Below are positions 44,448 to 52,646 of a DNA stretch of 64,000 nt, piece after piece; the first letter of the stretch is position 1; each line of letters opens with the position of its first letter. The translations under genes were made by a program, and so were the position numbers. The notes under the pieces were generated by a model. That model did not search any database. It had not been told where the DNA came from and saw only the letters and a program-made list of their open reading frames with translations. Origin of the DNA: Chlamydia trachomatis (GTDB lineage Bacteria; Chlamydiota; Chlamydiia; Chlamydiales; Rhabdochlamydiaceae); NCBI GenBank assembly GCA_945898205.1, contig CAMDHO010000001.1:62001-126000 (forward strand). Direction: 5' to 3'.

Positions 44448-45633
44448 TCAGTCTTTTTTAGAGCTTATGATTTTAGGAGATATTGCAGTAATGGATTTTT
44501 TATAATTAAGCAGTTCCACAGTTTGGATTGCTTGCTCCTGCTCGCCTGTATAAATAAGATAAGCTTTCAGTGCCCTGTCTTTTACCATTTTCTGAAAAAA
44601 TAACAGCCCTTTTAGAAATGCGCTGTTATAAGTTTTAGAGGATTTAATCTCGATAGGAATTAGATTATGACCTTCTTTAAAAATCACATCTACTTCATTT
44701 TTTTGAACATCCCGATAATAATAAAGTTGATGATCTAGCCCATGGTTGAATCTCCATTTCATAAGCTCTAATATGACAAGGTTTTCTACAAGATGTCCCC
44801 AGAGGATCTCGGCTTAATTGCATTTCATTTTCAATTCCTAAAAGATAAACAGCTAGCCCTACATCTGTAAAAAAAAGCTTCGGGGATTTAATGATTCTTT
44901 TTCCAAAGTTTTCAAAATAAGGCTGAAGGCGAAATACAATAAAAGAAGCCTCTAAAATAGAAACCCACTCTTTTACTGTATGGGAAGAGATCCCAACTTC
45001 CCCTCCAATCTCATCTAGATTAATGAGTTGTCCGATTCTTCCTGCGCAAATTCTGACAAATCGTTCAAACTGCCCCAAATCTTTTATGTTGATGAGCAAT
45101 CTTAAGTCTCTTTCCACATATGTTTGAAAATAGTTACGATAGGCTTTAGTAGGATTTAAAGAATCTTTGTGGACACGAGGATATCCTCCTCTAATCATAA
45201 AATCATCGATAGACAAATCAATTCCAGCTTCTATGCACTCTTCGAGACTCATTGGGAGTAGAGTTAAAAGAGCTGTTCTTCCGGCTAAAGACTGAGAAAC
45301 TGCTTGTTGAAGTTCAAGTTGATGACTCCCTGTAAGGATAAAAAAGCCTTTTTCATCCTTTTCATCAACAATGCCTTGAATATAGGATAGAAGAAGAGGC
45401 ACCCTTTGAATTTCATCAATGATAGCTCCTTCTGGATACTTTTCTAAAAAACTTCTGGGATCCGATTCTGCTAAATTTCGCGTATCTGGATTTTCAAGAG
45501 TTACATATGGTTTCTCAGGAAACACGTGACGTGTAAGGGTTGTTTTACCGGATTGGCGAGGCCCAATGACCGTAACAACCGGATAAGAAAGTGCAAGCTC
45601 TTGAAGCTCAGTAGTTATTCTTCTATAAAACAT
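44448..45633 (-). pseudogene. AAA ATPase with DUF4143 C-terminus, frameshifted
   Basis: The first frame (44695-45633, start ATG 45633) has Walker A VIGPRQSGKTTLTRHVFPEK, Walker B AIIDEIQRVP, sensor FILTGSHQLEL and the winged-helix region GGEVGISSHTVKEWV. Near 44797-44800, a run of four C on the plus strand, the frame breaks. The other frame reads HLVENLVILELMKWR and goes on through NEVDVIFKEG and LIPIEIKSSK, the PD-(D/E)XK-like end of DUF4143, stopping at 44448. Total ~395 residues, normal for the family. These ATPases are common in Bacteria and Archaea with unproven function. Confidence 0.8.
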
Positions 45634-45649
45634 GAATTCCGTACAATCC

Positions 45650-45662
45650 GAAGTTGAACTTC
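45650..45662. promoter_or_regulatory. Short palindrome upstream of the broken DUF4143 ATPase
   Basis: GAAGTTGAACTTC is a perfect palindrome with one central base, 17 bp before the ATPase start at 45633. It may be an operator; short palindromes arise easily by chance. Confidence 0.25.
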
Positions 45663-45783
45663 AGATAATACAACTTTCTGTATTTGCTAGGATACAAAAA
45701 AGGTTCGCCGGAACTATTGGGGATTTCATAGTGAAAGGAACCTTTATTTATCATGGCTTTATGGAAAAATTTTCCTTTACTCA

Positions 45784-46227
45784 CTAGTTGGATCCAGTTT
45801 GGATCATAAAAGAGATGATTTTTTCTGAGACTCCGGCATTTTTTAGTTCAATAATTTGATTTGAAGTTAAGTAAAAGGTACTTTTAGTGGCTTTAATTTG
45901 GTCGATTATTACGTCGTCGCTAAGGTTGTTTTTAACCATAGATTCGACGTCATAAGGTGTTAATTCTTGATGATTGTCTATTTTATGAAGTGTTTGAGGA
46001 GCATTTTGTTCCAGATTTCTTCTGTCTTGAGCATCTAAAGCCGCTCCTATAAGAGCTCCTCCTGCAGCGCCGACAGCCCCTCCTATAAGAGCTCCTGTGC
46101 CTCCTCCAATTAACCCTCCAGCTAAAGCTCCGGCTCCAACACCGACTAGAGCGCCTGTTTGAGTTTTAGTTTCACAACCAGTACATACGAGGGCGATCGA
46201 TCCTAAGACAATCCATGTTTTTTTCAT
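45784..46227 (-). CDS. Glycine-zipper lipoprotein
   Basis: 147 residues. A signal sequence with a lipobox (IALVCTGC, Cys ~18) predicts a lipoprotein. Residues ~24-65 are a glycine-zipper stretch (GALVGVGAGALAGGLIGGGT), as in SlyB/Lpp-like and OmpA-like outer-membrane lipoproteins. The C-terminal ~75 residues are helical (SDDVIIDQIKATKSTFYL). Probably attached to the outer membrane; role unknown. Confidence 0.8.
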   Translation of the reverse strand: MKKTWIVLGSIALVCTGCETKTQTGALVGVGAGALAGGLIGGGTGALIGGAVGAAGGALIGAALDAQDRRNLEQNAPQTLHKIDNHQELTPYDVESMVKNNLSDDVIIDQIKATKSTFYLTSNQIIELKNAGVSEKIISFMIQTGSN

Positions 46228-46293
46228 AACGAGTCCTTTAACAGTTGAAGTTGTTTTTGTTTTTATAATATTTCTTACCGTAAATAATGCAAG

Positions 46294-47514
46294 CTATTTG
46301 TTCTTTTGTTTTTGAAGAAAAGAAATAGAGAGGGCAATGCAAAACGAGCTGAAAAATAAAACACATATAGGAGAAATTGAAGCAAAAAGAGATCCAAATA
46401 AAGCGGCTAAAATTGTGGCAAGAGAAGCAAAGGATTGATTGATTCCCATGATTCGTCCTTGAATTTCTTTTGGAGCATTTAAAGATACATTAGCAAAGGT
46501 GTTTGTCCAAGTTAGTGCCGCTGCAAATACAGCTAAGCTAAAATGAATAGAAAAAGATAAATAGTCCTGAGATGGAATGCAAGAGAGAAGGAAAAGTAAA
46601 AGCATTGGGGTGGTAACCCAAAGAATTTCTTTTGGAGTAAAAAGCTTTACAAGAGATCTCTGAGCTAAAAAATTAGATAGAGACCATATGACTCCAATCA
46701 TAAGTAAATTGGTCGTAAAAGAAATAGGATCCTTTTTATAGGGGCCTAAAAGAATAGCTGGATAAAATTGAGCGATTGAACCCCAGCCGAGCGCAAAAAA
46801 AAAGTAAGTAAGGTATGCGTTTTTAAGAGTTTTATTGTGTAAACTAGAAATGATGTGATAATAGCCTTGAATCAGATGAAGCTTTACTTTTTTTGTAGGG
46901 GGTTTAGTGTCTAGAAAAAACAGCAGTGTAAAAGCAAGTGTGCTAGCAGAAAGAAAAGAGATGATCAAAAAAGGAAGCGTTGGAGCTAATAAAAAAGAAA
47001 GCCCGCTGTTAAAAAAGTACTCGCCACACAAGATAGCCAAAAAAAAACTCAATCCGCCAAAGGTAGCCAGAAGTCCAAAACTTTTACTTCTTTCTTGATC
47101 ACTAGCGCTAATGTCAGAAAGGCTAGCAAAGCATAAAGAAGTATTCCCGGCAAATAATCCACTACTCAGTCGGCTGAGGCATAGAAGAGGGATGGAAGTC
47201 AGATAAATGCTGAGGGCTGCTAAGAGATAACTAAAAGTTGAACCTATTAAAGTGAAGGAGAATGTTTTTTTTCTTCCTAATTTGTCTGAGAAATCTCCAA
47301 TAAAAGGCACTGAAATAAATTGTGCAATAGGAAACATAGAGAGTAAAAATCCCAGAGAAAGCGTTCGATAAAGTAAAGACGTATGTTCTGTAAAAAATAG
47401 GCTATTTTCGCTTAGAAAAATAGGAGTAAAAATGGGATAAGCTATTGCAATTCCAAAACTGTCAAGAGAGTAAATAAGAAAAATACAAGCTAAGTTTAGT
47501 TTTTTTGATGCCAT
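46294..47514 (-). CDS. Major facilitator superfamily transporter
   Basis: 406 residues. ATG 47514 is taken as start; the longer TTG version would begin inside the hairpin at 47527-47561. About twelve membrane helices. Motif A between helices 2 and 3 reads GDFSDKLGRKKTFSF, fitting drug/sugar/amino-acid MFS carriers (DHA1 or TetA-like branch). Substrate not readable. Location: inner membrane. Lies downstream of the response regulator on the same strand with a hairpin in between. Confidence 0.85.
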   Translation of the reverse strand: MASKKLNLACIFLIYSLDSFGIAIAYPIFTPIFLSENSLFFTEHTSLLYRTLSLGFLLSMFPIAQFISVPFIGDFSDKLGRKKTFSFTLIGSTFSYLLAALSIYLTSIPLLCLSRLSSGLFAGNTSLCFASLSDISASDQERSKSFGLLATFGGLSFFLAILCGEYFFNSGLSFLLAPTLPFLIISFLSASTLAFTLLFFLDTKPPTKKVKLHLIQGYYHIISSLHNKTLKNAYLTYFFFALGWGSIAQFYPAILLGPYKKDPISFTTNLLMIGVIWSLSNFLAQRSLVKLFTPKEILWVTTPMLLLFLLSCIPSQDYLSFSIHFSLAVFAAALTWTNTFANVSLNAPKEIQGRIMGINQSFASLATILAALFGSLFASISPICVLFFSSFCIALSISFLQKQKNK

Positions 47515-47526
47515 AAAGCTAACAAT

Positions 47527-47561
47527 AAGAATCCCTCTTGAAAAAATCAAGAGGGATTCTT
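47527..47561 (-). terminator. Hairpin between the regulator and the MFS gene
   Basis: Perfect 15-bp arms AAGAATCCCTCTTGA (47527-47541) and TCAAGAGGGATTCTT (47547-47561), 5-nt loop. It lies 6 bp after the response-regulator stop. The U-tract is poor, so termination may be partial. Confidence 0.65.
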
Positions 47562-47567
47562 GCTACT

Positions 47568-48275
47568 TTAGGCGAGTTGTCTGAGCATACTTTCTTCTTT
47601 AAATCGATATCCAATGCCCCGAACGGTTTCAATCCATTCGAAATTAGGACCTAATTTCTTTCTTAAAGAAGCGATATGAACATCGATATTTCGATCGACA
47701 ACAAAAGTGTCGTCATTATGAATGTCGTCTAAAAGACTGCTGCGAGTTAAAACTTTTCCTCTATTAGCAAAAAGTCTTTTCAAGATGCCAAATTCTGAGA
47801 GAGTTATAGGGATGATTTTATCTCCTTTTCTCAAGAGATAGCGATCTACTTCAAGAGTAAATTCTCCAAAAATAAGGACTAAAGGGATTTTTTCAGGGTC
47901 TTTAGATCTACGCAAAACCGCTTTGATTCGAGAGAAAAGTACTTTAGAAGAAAAAGGTTTAGCGATGTAGTCATCAGCCCCGAGTTCTAAGCCAAGAAGG
48001 ATATCAAGTTCATCTGCTTTTGCAGTTAATAGGATAATAGGAATAGTTTTGAGTTCGGTATTATTTTTCATTTTTCTACAAACATCAAGACCGTTTTGTC
48101 CTGGAAGCATGATATCTAAGATAACAAGGTCTGGTTTTTCTTTTTCAATGGTACGGTACCCGTTAAGCCCGTCAACTTCTACGTGAAGCTTATAACCAGA
48201 GAGTTCTGCTTGGAGCTTAATAAGTGCTGCGATATCTTCTTCGTCTTCGATTAAAATAATTCTTTTCTTTTGCAT
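47568..48275 (-). CDS. OmpR/PhoB-family response regulator
   Basis: 235 residues. Receiver domain with acidic pair ED (10-11), phospho-acceptor Asp in VILDIMLPGQNG (~D54) and Lys in DDYIAKPFSS (~106), so phosphorylation looks intact. The C-terminal winged helix (~140-230) has the OmpR signature LTRSSLLDDI and RNIDVHIASLRKKLG, then WIETVRGIGYRF. In Chlamydia the OmpR-type regulator ChxR lacks the phosphorylation Asp (known); this one keeps it. No sensor kinase gene adjoins it in the window, so its partner, if any, is elsewhere. Confidence 0.92.
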   Translation of the reverse strand: MQKKRIILIEDEEDIAALIKLQAELSGYKLHVEVDGLNGYRTIEKEKPDLVILDIMLPGQNGLDVCRKMKNNTELKTIPIILLTAKADELDILLGLELGADDYIAKPFSSKVLFSRIKAVLRRSKDPEKIPLVLIFGEFTLEVDRYLLRKGDKIIPITLSEFGILKRLFANRGKVLTRSSLLDDIHNDDTFVVDRNIDVHIASLRKKLGPNFEWIETVRGIGYRFKEESMLRQLA

Positions 48276-48348
48276 GGTCTAAACCCTTATTAGATTTTTT
48301 TAAGCTATTCAAACAGTTTTGCTCTATTTATTCACGTTTTTTTTTAAA

Positions 48349-49167
48349 TTAGAGCAAAGAAGATTCTTGAACACAAAAAACGGGATCGAGCGGGAAGTTG
48401 GAAAATAATTTTCCTGCGCTTTGGAATCGGTCGGGATTATTAGAAACATAGAATAGATGTTTACCTGGAGAGCAGGTTTCATTGATTAAATTGTTTTGAA
48501 TAAGCATTTGTTTTGCTTCTTGTGCGCAGCTAGCTGATGGGTCGATTAAAAGTGTTTGTAGGCCAAGTTCTTTTTGAATAGGGTTTTTAAGTAGGGGGTA
48601 ATGAGTGCATGCGAGTAAGACTGCGTCTATAGGGTCTTTGTAGGTTTTTAGGGGGTGTAAACTCTCATGAATAATACTTTGAGTGAGTAGTGGTTGATTT
48701 ACATATCCCATTTCTAGTAAGGGCACGAAAAGAGGGCAGGCAATAGCTAGAATCGTACACTTAGAGAATTTAGATTGGAGAGCCTGTTGGTATAGCTGAG
48801 AGTTTACAGTAGTTTGTGTTGCTAAAAAAGCTAGGGTATCTGTTTTTTTTTGAGAGAGAAGTTCTTTAATTCCTGAATCTGATATAGCTAGAATGGGAAA
48901 CGAGAACTGTTTTCTTAGAAAAGGAAGTGCTGTAGCGCATGAGGTGTGACAAGCAATTACAAGAAGTTTTATTCCTTGATTAGCAAGAAATTCAATGCTT
49001 TGATATGAAAAATTTAAAATTTCTTCAGGAGTCTTATTCCCGTAAGGTAAGTTAGCCGTGTCTGCAAAATAAGTGATGTGTTCATTGGGAAGTAAATCGG
49101 TAACAGCATTCATAACTGTTAGTCCTCCAAACCCTGAATCAAAGATTCCAATACTAGCACTTTTCAT
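48349..49167 (-). CDS. murI: Glutamate racemase
   Basis: 272 residues; ATG 49167 is chosen because MKSASIGIFDSGFGGLTVMN matches the family start. The reading frame stays open upstream, but that part looks untranslated. Active-site cysteines lie in IACHTSCAT (~70) and LLACTHYPLL (~180). It makes D-glutamate for peptidoglycan, consistent with the chlamydial divisome peptidoglycan ring. Length normal (~265-285). Confidence 0.92.
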   Translation of the reverse strand: MKSASIGIFDSGFGGLTVMNAVTDLLPNEHITYFADTANLPYGNKTPEEILNFSYQSIEFLANQGIKLLVIACHTSCATALPFLRKQFSFPILAISDSGIKELLSQKKTDTLAFLATQTTVNSQLYQQALQSKFSKCTILAIACPLFVPLLEMGYVNQPLLTQSIIHESLHPLKTYKDPIDAVLLACTHYPLLKNPIQKELGLQTLLIDPSASCAQEAKQMLIQNNLINETCSPGKHLFYVSNNPDRFQSAGKLFSNFPLDPVFCVQESSLL

Positions 49168-49359
49168 CTCGTTGCCGGTGAGGATTAAGCACCGCTCCTT
49201 TTGTTTTAATAGATGAGTACACAAACTTTAATATTTACTAAGGATAGAATAGCTGGGCAATAGTTTACAAAACCTTTTTGTATGTGGAGCTCTTATTCTC
49301 GAAAAGCCTATAGACACGAGATTAATTAGTGCTTTCATCGCTAAATTGCATTTTTTTAG

Positions 49360-49440
49360 AATTGGTGACAAAATTAACAGGTTGTAAAATTGTCCCCAAT
49401 TTGTGTTTTTCTTGATTTGGTGACAGTTTTGTGGTGACTT
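49360..49440. promoter_or_regulatory. Repeated TTGGTGACA half-sites upstream of an ATPase gene
   Basis: AATTGGTGACAAAATT (49360-49375) faces an inverted near-copy AATTGTCCCCAATT (49388-49401); a third direct copy ATTTGGTGACAGTTTT starts at 49415, and GTGGTGACTT follows. The unit resembles the half-site of the inverted repeat at 6878-6915 before the paralogous ATPase fragment. Probable operator for the ATPase gene at 49476. The rest of 49168-49475 shows no gene. Confidence 0.4.
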
Positions 49441-49475
49441 AAAGTTTGACATCAATGCGTAGGGTGCTTGTTTAT

Positions 49476-50893
49476 ATGAATGAACGATTTCTAGGTCGAG
49501 AAAGAGAGTTAGATATTCTTAAGCGTTTGCTAACAAAAAAGAGTGCAAGTCTTGTTGTTATTAAAGGGCGACGTCGAATTGGAAAAAGTCGATTAATAGA
49601 AGAATTTGGGAAGGCTCTTAAAACATATACTTTTATAGGCCTACCTCCTGAAAAAAAATGACCGCTCAAATGCAACGAGCTGAATTTTCAAGACAAATGG
49701 AGCGAGAGTTACAGATCCCAGGACTTGGAGCAAAAGATTGGAGCGATCTTTTTTGGCATTTATCTAAGAGAGTTAGTGAGGGAAAAGTCCTTGTTGTTTT
49801 TGATGAAATCAATTGGATGGGATCTAAAGACCCCACATTTCTAGGGAAGTTAAAGACAGCTTGGGATCAAGCTTTTAAAAAAAATCCAGAACTTATTATG
49901 ATTCTTTGTGGATCCATGTCGGGATGGATAGAACGTAATATTATCAGTAGTACAGGTTTTTTAGGAAGGACTTCATTAAATCTTACTTTACAAGAACTTC
50001 CTCTTTCTGTGTGTAACTTATTTTGGTATCCTAGAGAAAGTCTGGTCTCTGCTTACGAAAAATGTAAAATTTTATCGGTAACCGGAGGTGTTCCCAAATA
50101 CCTTGAAGAAGTTCATCCAGAATGGACAGCAGAAGAAAATATTAGAACTCTTTGTTTCGAAAAAGAATCCTTCTTATTTAAAGAGTTCACTCATATTTTT
50201 TCTGATCTTTTTTCTAAACGAACGAGTACTTATAAGAAAATCGTGCAAAGATTAGCGGAAGGGGTGGCTGATCAGCAAGGCATAGCGGATGCGTTACACA
50301 TGAAAAAGGGAGGGACAATTGGGAGTTACTTAGAAGATCTGATCGTTACAGGGTATGTGTCGCATGAATATACTTGGAATTTGAATACAGGTCATCCTTC
50401 AAAATTTAGTCGTTATCGATTAAAAGATAACTACTTGCGATTTTATTTAAAAGTAATAGAGCCCAATAGTCATAAAATTTTGGAAGATGAGCTAATAAAG
50501 CCTCTTGGATGGGATGGGATTATGGGATTACAGTTTGAAAACCTTCTATTAAGTAATAGAGCTGGCATAAAAAAACGACTTGCTCTTACTTCGGATGATG
50601 TTTTATTCGATAATCCATTTTTTCAAAAACAAACAAAACAACACTTGGGGTGCCAAATTGATTATCTTATTCAAACAAAGTATAATTCTTTGCATATCTG
50701 TGAAATTAAATTTTCCAACGGGAAAATTGGATTAGATGTGGTAAAAGAAGTTCAAGAAAAGATTTCCCGTCTTTCCTGTGAGAAAAAATTTTCTATTTGG
50801 CCTGTATTAATTCATGTAAATGGTGTAACAGATGAACTACAAAATAGTGGTTTTTTTTCTCGTATTATTGACTTCGGAGAGCTTCTAATTTGA
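49476..50893 (+). pseudogene. DUF234-family ATPase split by a frameshift at an A8 run
   Basis: Start ATG 49476 (MNERFLGRERELDILKRLL) with Walker A region VIKGRRRIGKSRLIEEFGKA. The frame stops at TGA 49659-49661 right after eight A (49651-49658). One extra A, or a -1 slip, joins it to the frame 49658-50893 (411 aa), with Walker B VLVVFDEINWM, sensor ILCGSMSGWIER, a winged-helix region (VADQQGIADALHMKKGGTIG) and the C-terminal DUF234 / PD-(D/E)XK-like part with CQIDYLI and CEIKFSNGK. Joined length ~472, normal for the family. The 411-aa frame may be translated by ATGA re-initiation. Function of the family is unproven. Confidence 0.8.
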
Positions 50894-51274
50894 AAGGTTT
50901 TTTTCGAATCTTTCTAGGCTTATTTCTCTATATAAATGCCTCCATAAATTAACGTTTGTCGTTTTGTGGAGATGTTATTACGGAAGCGATAAGACTTAGG
51001 ATGTCTATGTATGGCTAATTTTGTGTGGAGAGAAAAAAACTAAAAATCTTAGAGGGGTTCCAAGTGAGAAAAGCTCAAAAGGACTACTAATACAGCAAAA
51101 GGAAAACCTGAGAGCGTATTTATTGGTGGGTTCAAGCCTCCGTTCTCATGTAAATTGGGTTACTCAACCATAAAGAGCTTTTTATTGTCGAAGTTAGTGT
51201 TTCTAGAAAATATTTTAACGCAAAAAATCCATCTAATATTTTAATAACGCATTAATTATAAGAGTTTTGCATTA
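50894..51274. other. Non-coding stretch between two ATPase genes
   Basis: No credible gene. It contains one half of a long inverted repeat pair (51129-51165, listed separately) whose partner lies beyond the next ATPase gene. The other segments show no clear structure apart from AT-rich runs. Confidence 0.5.
51129..51165 (+). repeat. Left copy of an imperfect inverted repeat flanking an ATPase gene
   Basis: GGTTCAAGCCTCCGTTCTCAT followed by ATTGGGTTACTC. The reverse complement of 52598-52645 carries GGTTCACGCCTGTTCTCAT and GTTGGGTTAACTC in the same order, separated by a longer spacer. The pair encloses the complete gene at 51386-52597. Confidence 0.5.
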
Positions 51275-51347
51275 GACTTTTCTGAAGCCTACTTCTAAAA
51301 AGTCGCGACTTTTTCGAAGTAGGCTTCAGAAAAGTCGTGACTTTTTT
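51275..51347. promoter_or_regulatory. 62-bp palindrome with a second adjoining half-palindrome
   Basis: Positions 51275-51336 form one palindrome centred at 51305/51306 with a single mismatched pair (51296 and 51315); its core is AAAAAGTCGCGACTTTTT. A related 16-bp palindrome, AAAAGTCGTGACTTTT (51330-51345), is centred 32 bp further on, about three helical turns. It lies 40-110 bp before the ATPase start. Could be an operator, a cruciform or a transcript terminator from the left. Confidence 0.65.
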
Positions 51348-51385
51348 GAGGTGATATGCTAAATAGTTAAGAAAAAGGAGGTCAT

Positions 51386-52597
51386 ATGAAACGAATCTAC
51401 CACAACACTATTTGTGAGCACTTTCATAATAACAGACAAATGCTTTTTTTAATGGGACCTCGCCAAGTAGGAAAGACAACTACTTGCATGAGTTTAAAAG
51501 AAGAATTTCCACTTTCATTCTATTTTACGTGGGACAATATCAAAGATCGAGAAGCTATTCTAATCGGAGCTGATCAAATCGCAAAAATAACAGGTCTTAC
51601 CACTCTTCAAAAAGAAATTCCCTTAATCATATTCGATGAAATTCATAAATACTCTGAATGGAAAGATTTTTTAAAGGGTCTTTACGATAGCTATCCTCAT
51701 AAAATGCATATTTTAGTAACTGGTAGTGCAAGACTTGATATCTATAAAAAAGGGGGAGACAGCTTAATGGGGAGGTATTTCATATATCGATTTCATCCTT
51801 TGACCGTTGCAGAAATTATAGATATAAATCTACCTTCTCAAGAATTGCGGCCTCATCCTTCTTCAGTAGAGGAAGATCTTTTTGACTTTTTGTGGTGCTT
51901 TGGAGGCTACCCTGATCCTTACCTAAAAAGAAACGTTCGCTTTTTTAATAGATGGAAAAACTTGCGTTTTCAACAGCTTTTTCAAGAAGAAATAAAAGAT
52001 GTTACAAGAGTTCAAGAAATAGTCCAACTAGAGATGCTTGCTAAACTACTTAAATTACAAACAGGTCAACAATCAAGTTATGAATCTTTAGGCAAAGCAG
52101 TACGGGTTTCGGGAAATACCATTCGAAGTTGGATTAGTATATTAAATTCTCTTTATTACAGCTTTGAACTTCGGCCTTGGTCTACCAATATTTCGCGATC
52201 CTTGATTAAAGAACCAAAATATTACCTATGGGATTGGTCTGAAATAGCAGATCTCGGCGCCAAATCTGAAAATTTCATAGCTGCCCACTTATTAAAAGCC
52301 GTACATTTTTGGACTGATTTTGGATTTGGGCAGTATGGCTTATACTATCTAAGAGATAAAGATCAAAGAGAAGTAGATTTTCTTGTTACAAAAGATGACA
52401 AACCATGGTTTTTAGTGGAAGTAAAATGGACTAATAATCAGGGGATTTCTCCTTCTTTATACCATTTTCAAAAGGCTACAGGAGCTAAACATGCATTTCA
52501 AGTCATCATTGATATGCCTTATGTGGATAAAAGCTGCTTCGAAGAAACATCTCCTATCATTGTACCAGCTCGAACTTTTCTCTCTCAACTTATTTGA
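51386..52597 (+). CDS. Intact AAA ATPase with DUF4143 C-terminus
   Basis: 403 residues; a strong ribosome-binding site AAGGAGG precedes the ATG. Walker A FLMGPRQVGKTTTCMSL (~21-37), Walker B LIIFDEIHKYSEW (~80), sensor ILVTGSARLD (~110), a winged-helix-like segment YESLGKAVRVSGNTIRSWIS, and the C-terminal PD-(D/E)XK-like motif REVDFLV...WFLVEVKW. The family is widespread with unproven role; the nuclease-like end suggests nucleic-acid action. It is the only unbroken one of four ATPase loci in the window. It sits behind a palindrome (51275-51347) and between inverted repeats, which hints at a transferable cassette. Confidence 0.88.
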   Translation: MKRIYHNTICEHFHNNRQMLFLMGPRQVGKTTTCMSLKEEFPLSFYFTWDNIKDREAILIGADQIAKITGLTTLQKEIPLIIFDEIHKYSEWKDFLKGLYDSYPHKMHILVTGSARLDIYKKGGDSLMGRYFIYRFHPLTVAEIIDINLPSQELRPHPSSVEEDLFDFLWCFGGYPDPYLKRNVRFFNRWKNLRFQQLFQEEIKDVTRVQEIVQLEMLAKLLKLQTGQQSSYESLGKAVRVSGNTIRSWISILNSLYYSFELRPWSTNISRSLIKEPKYYLWDWSEIADLGAKSENFIAAHLLKAVHFWTDFGFGQYGLYYLRDKDQREVDFLVTKDDKPWFLVEVKWTNNQGISPSLYHFQKATGAKHAFQVIIDMPYVDKSCFEETSPIIVPARTFLSQLI

Positions 52598-52645
52598 GAG
52601 TTAACCCAACTTCAGCGCTTTGCTCTATGAGAACAGGCGTGAACC
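52598..52645 (-). repeat. Right copy of the imperfect inverted repeat flanking an ATPase gene
   Basis: Starts directly after the ATPase stop codon. Its reverse complement contains GGTTCACGCCTGTTCTCAT and GTTGGGTTAACTC, matching the left copy at 51129-51165 with small gaps. It ends just before the stop of the convergent LysM lipoprotein gene. Confidence 0.5.
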
Positions 52646-52646
52646 T

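Noticed and set aside
46907-47098. Plus-strand ORF opposite the MFS transporter
   Set aside because: Antisense shadow rich in Lys/Ser with no start signal; the membrane-helix pattern of the other strand is clear.
47515-47550. Longer MFS transporter starting at TTG 47550
   Set aside because: The added codons lie inside the 15-bp hairpin after the regulator gene and do not resemble transporter N-termini.
49446-49475. TTGACA at 49446 with TTTATA downstream as a promoter
   Set aside because: The spacer is about 19 bp and the start codon would lie within or at the -10, so it cannot drive this gene.
51129-51165. GGTTCAAGCCTCC resembles a tRNA T-arm, possible tRNA relic or attachment site
   Set aside because: No acceptor, anticodon or D arm can be folded around it; only the short T-arm-like string matches.
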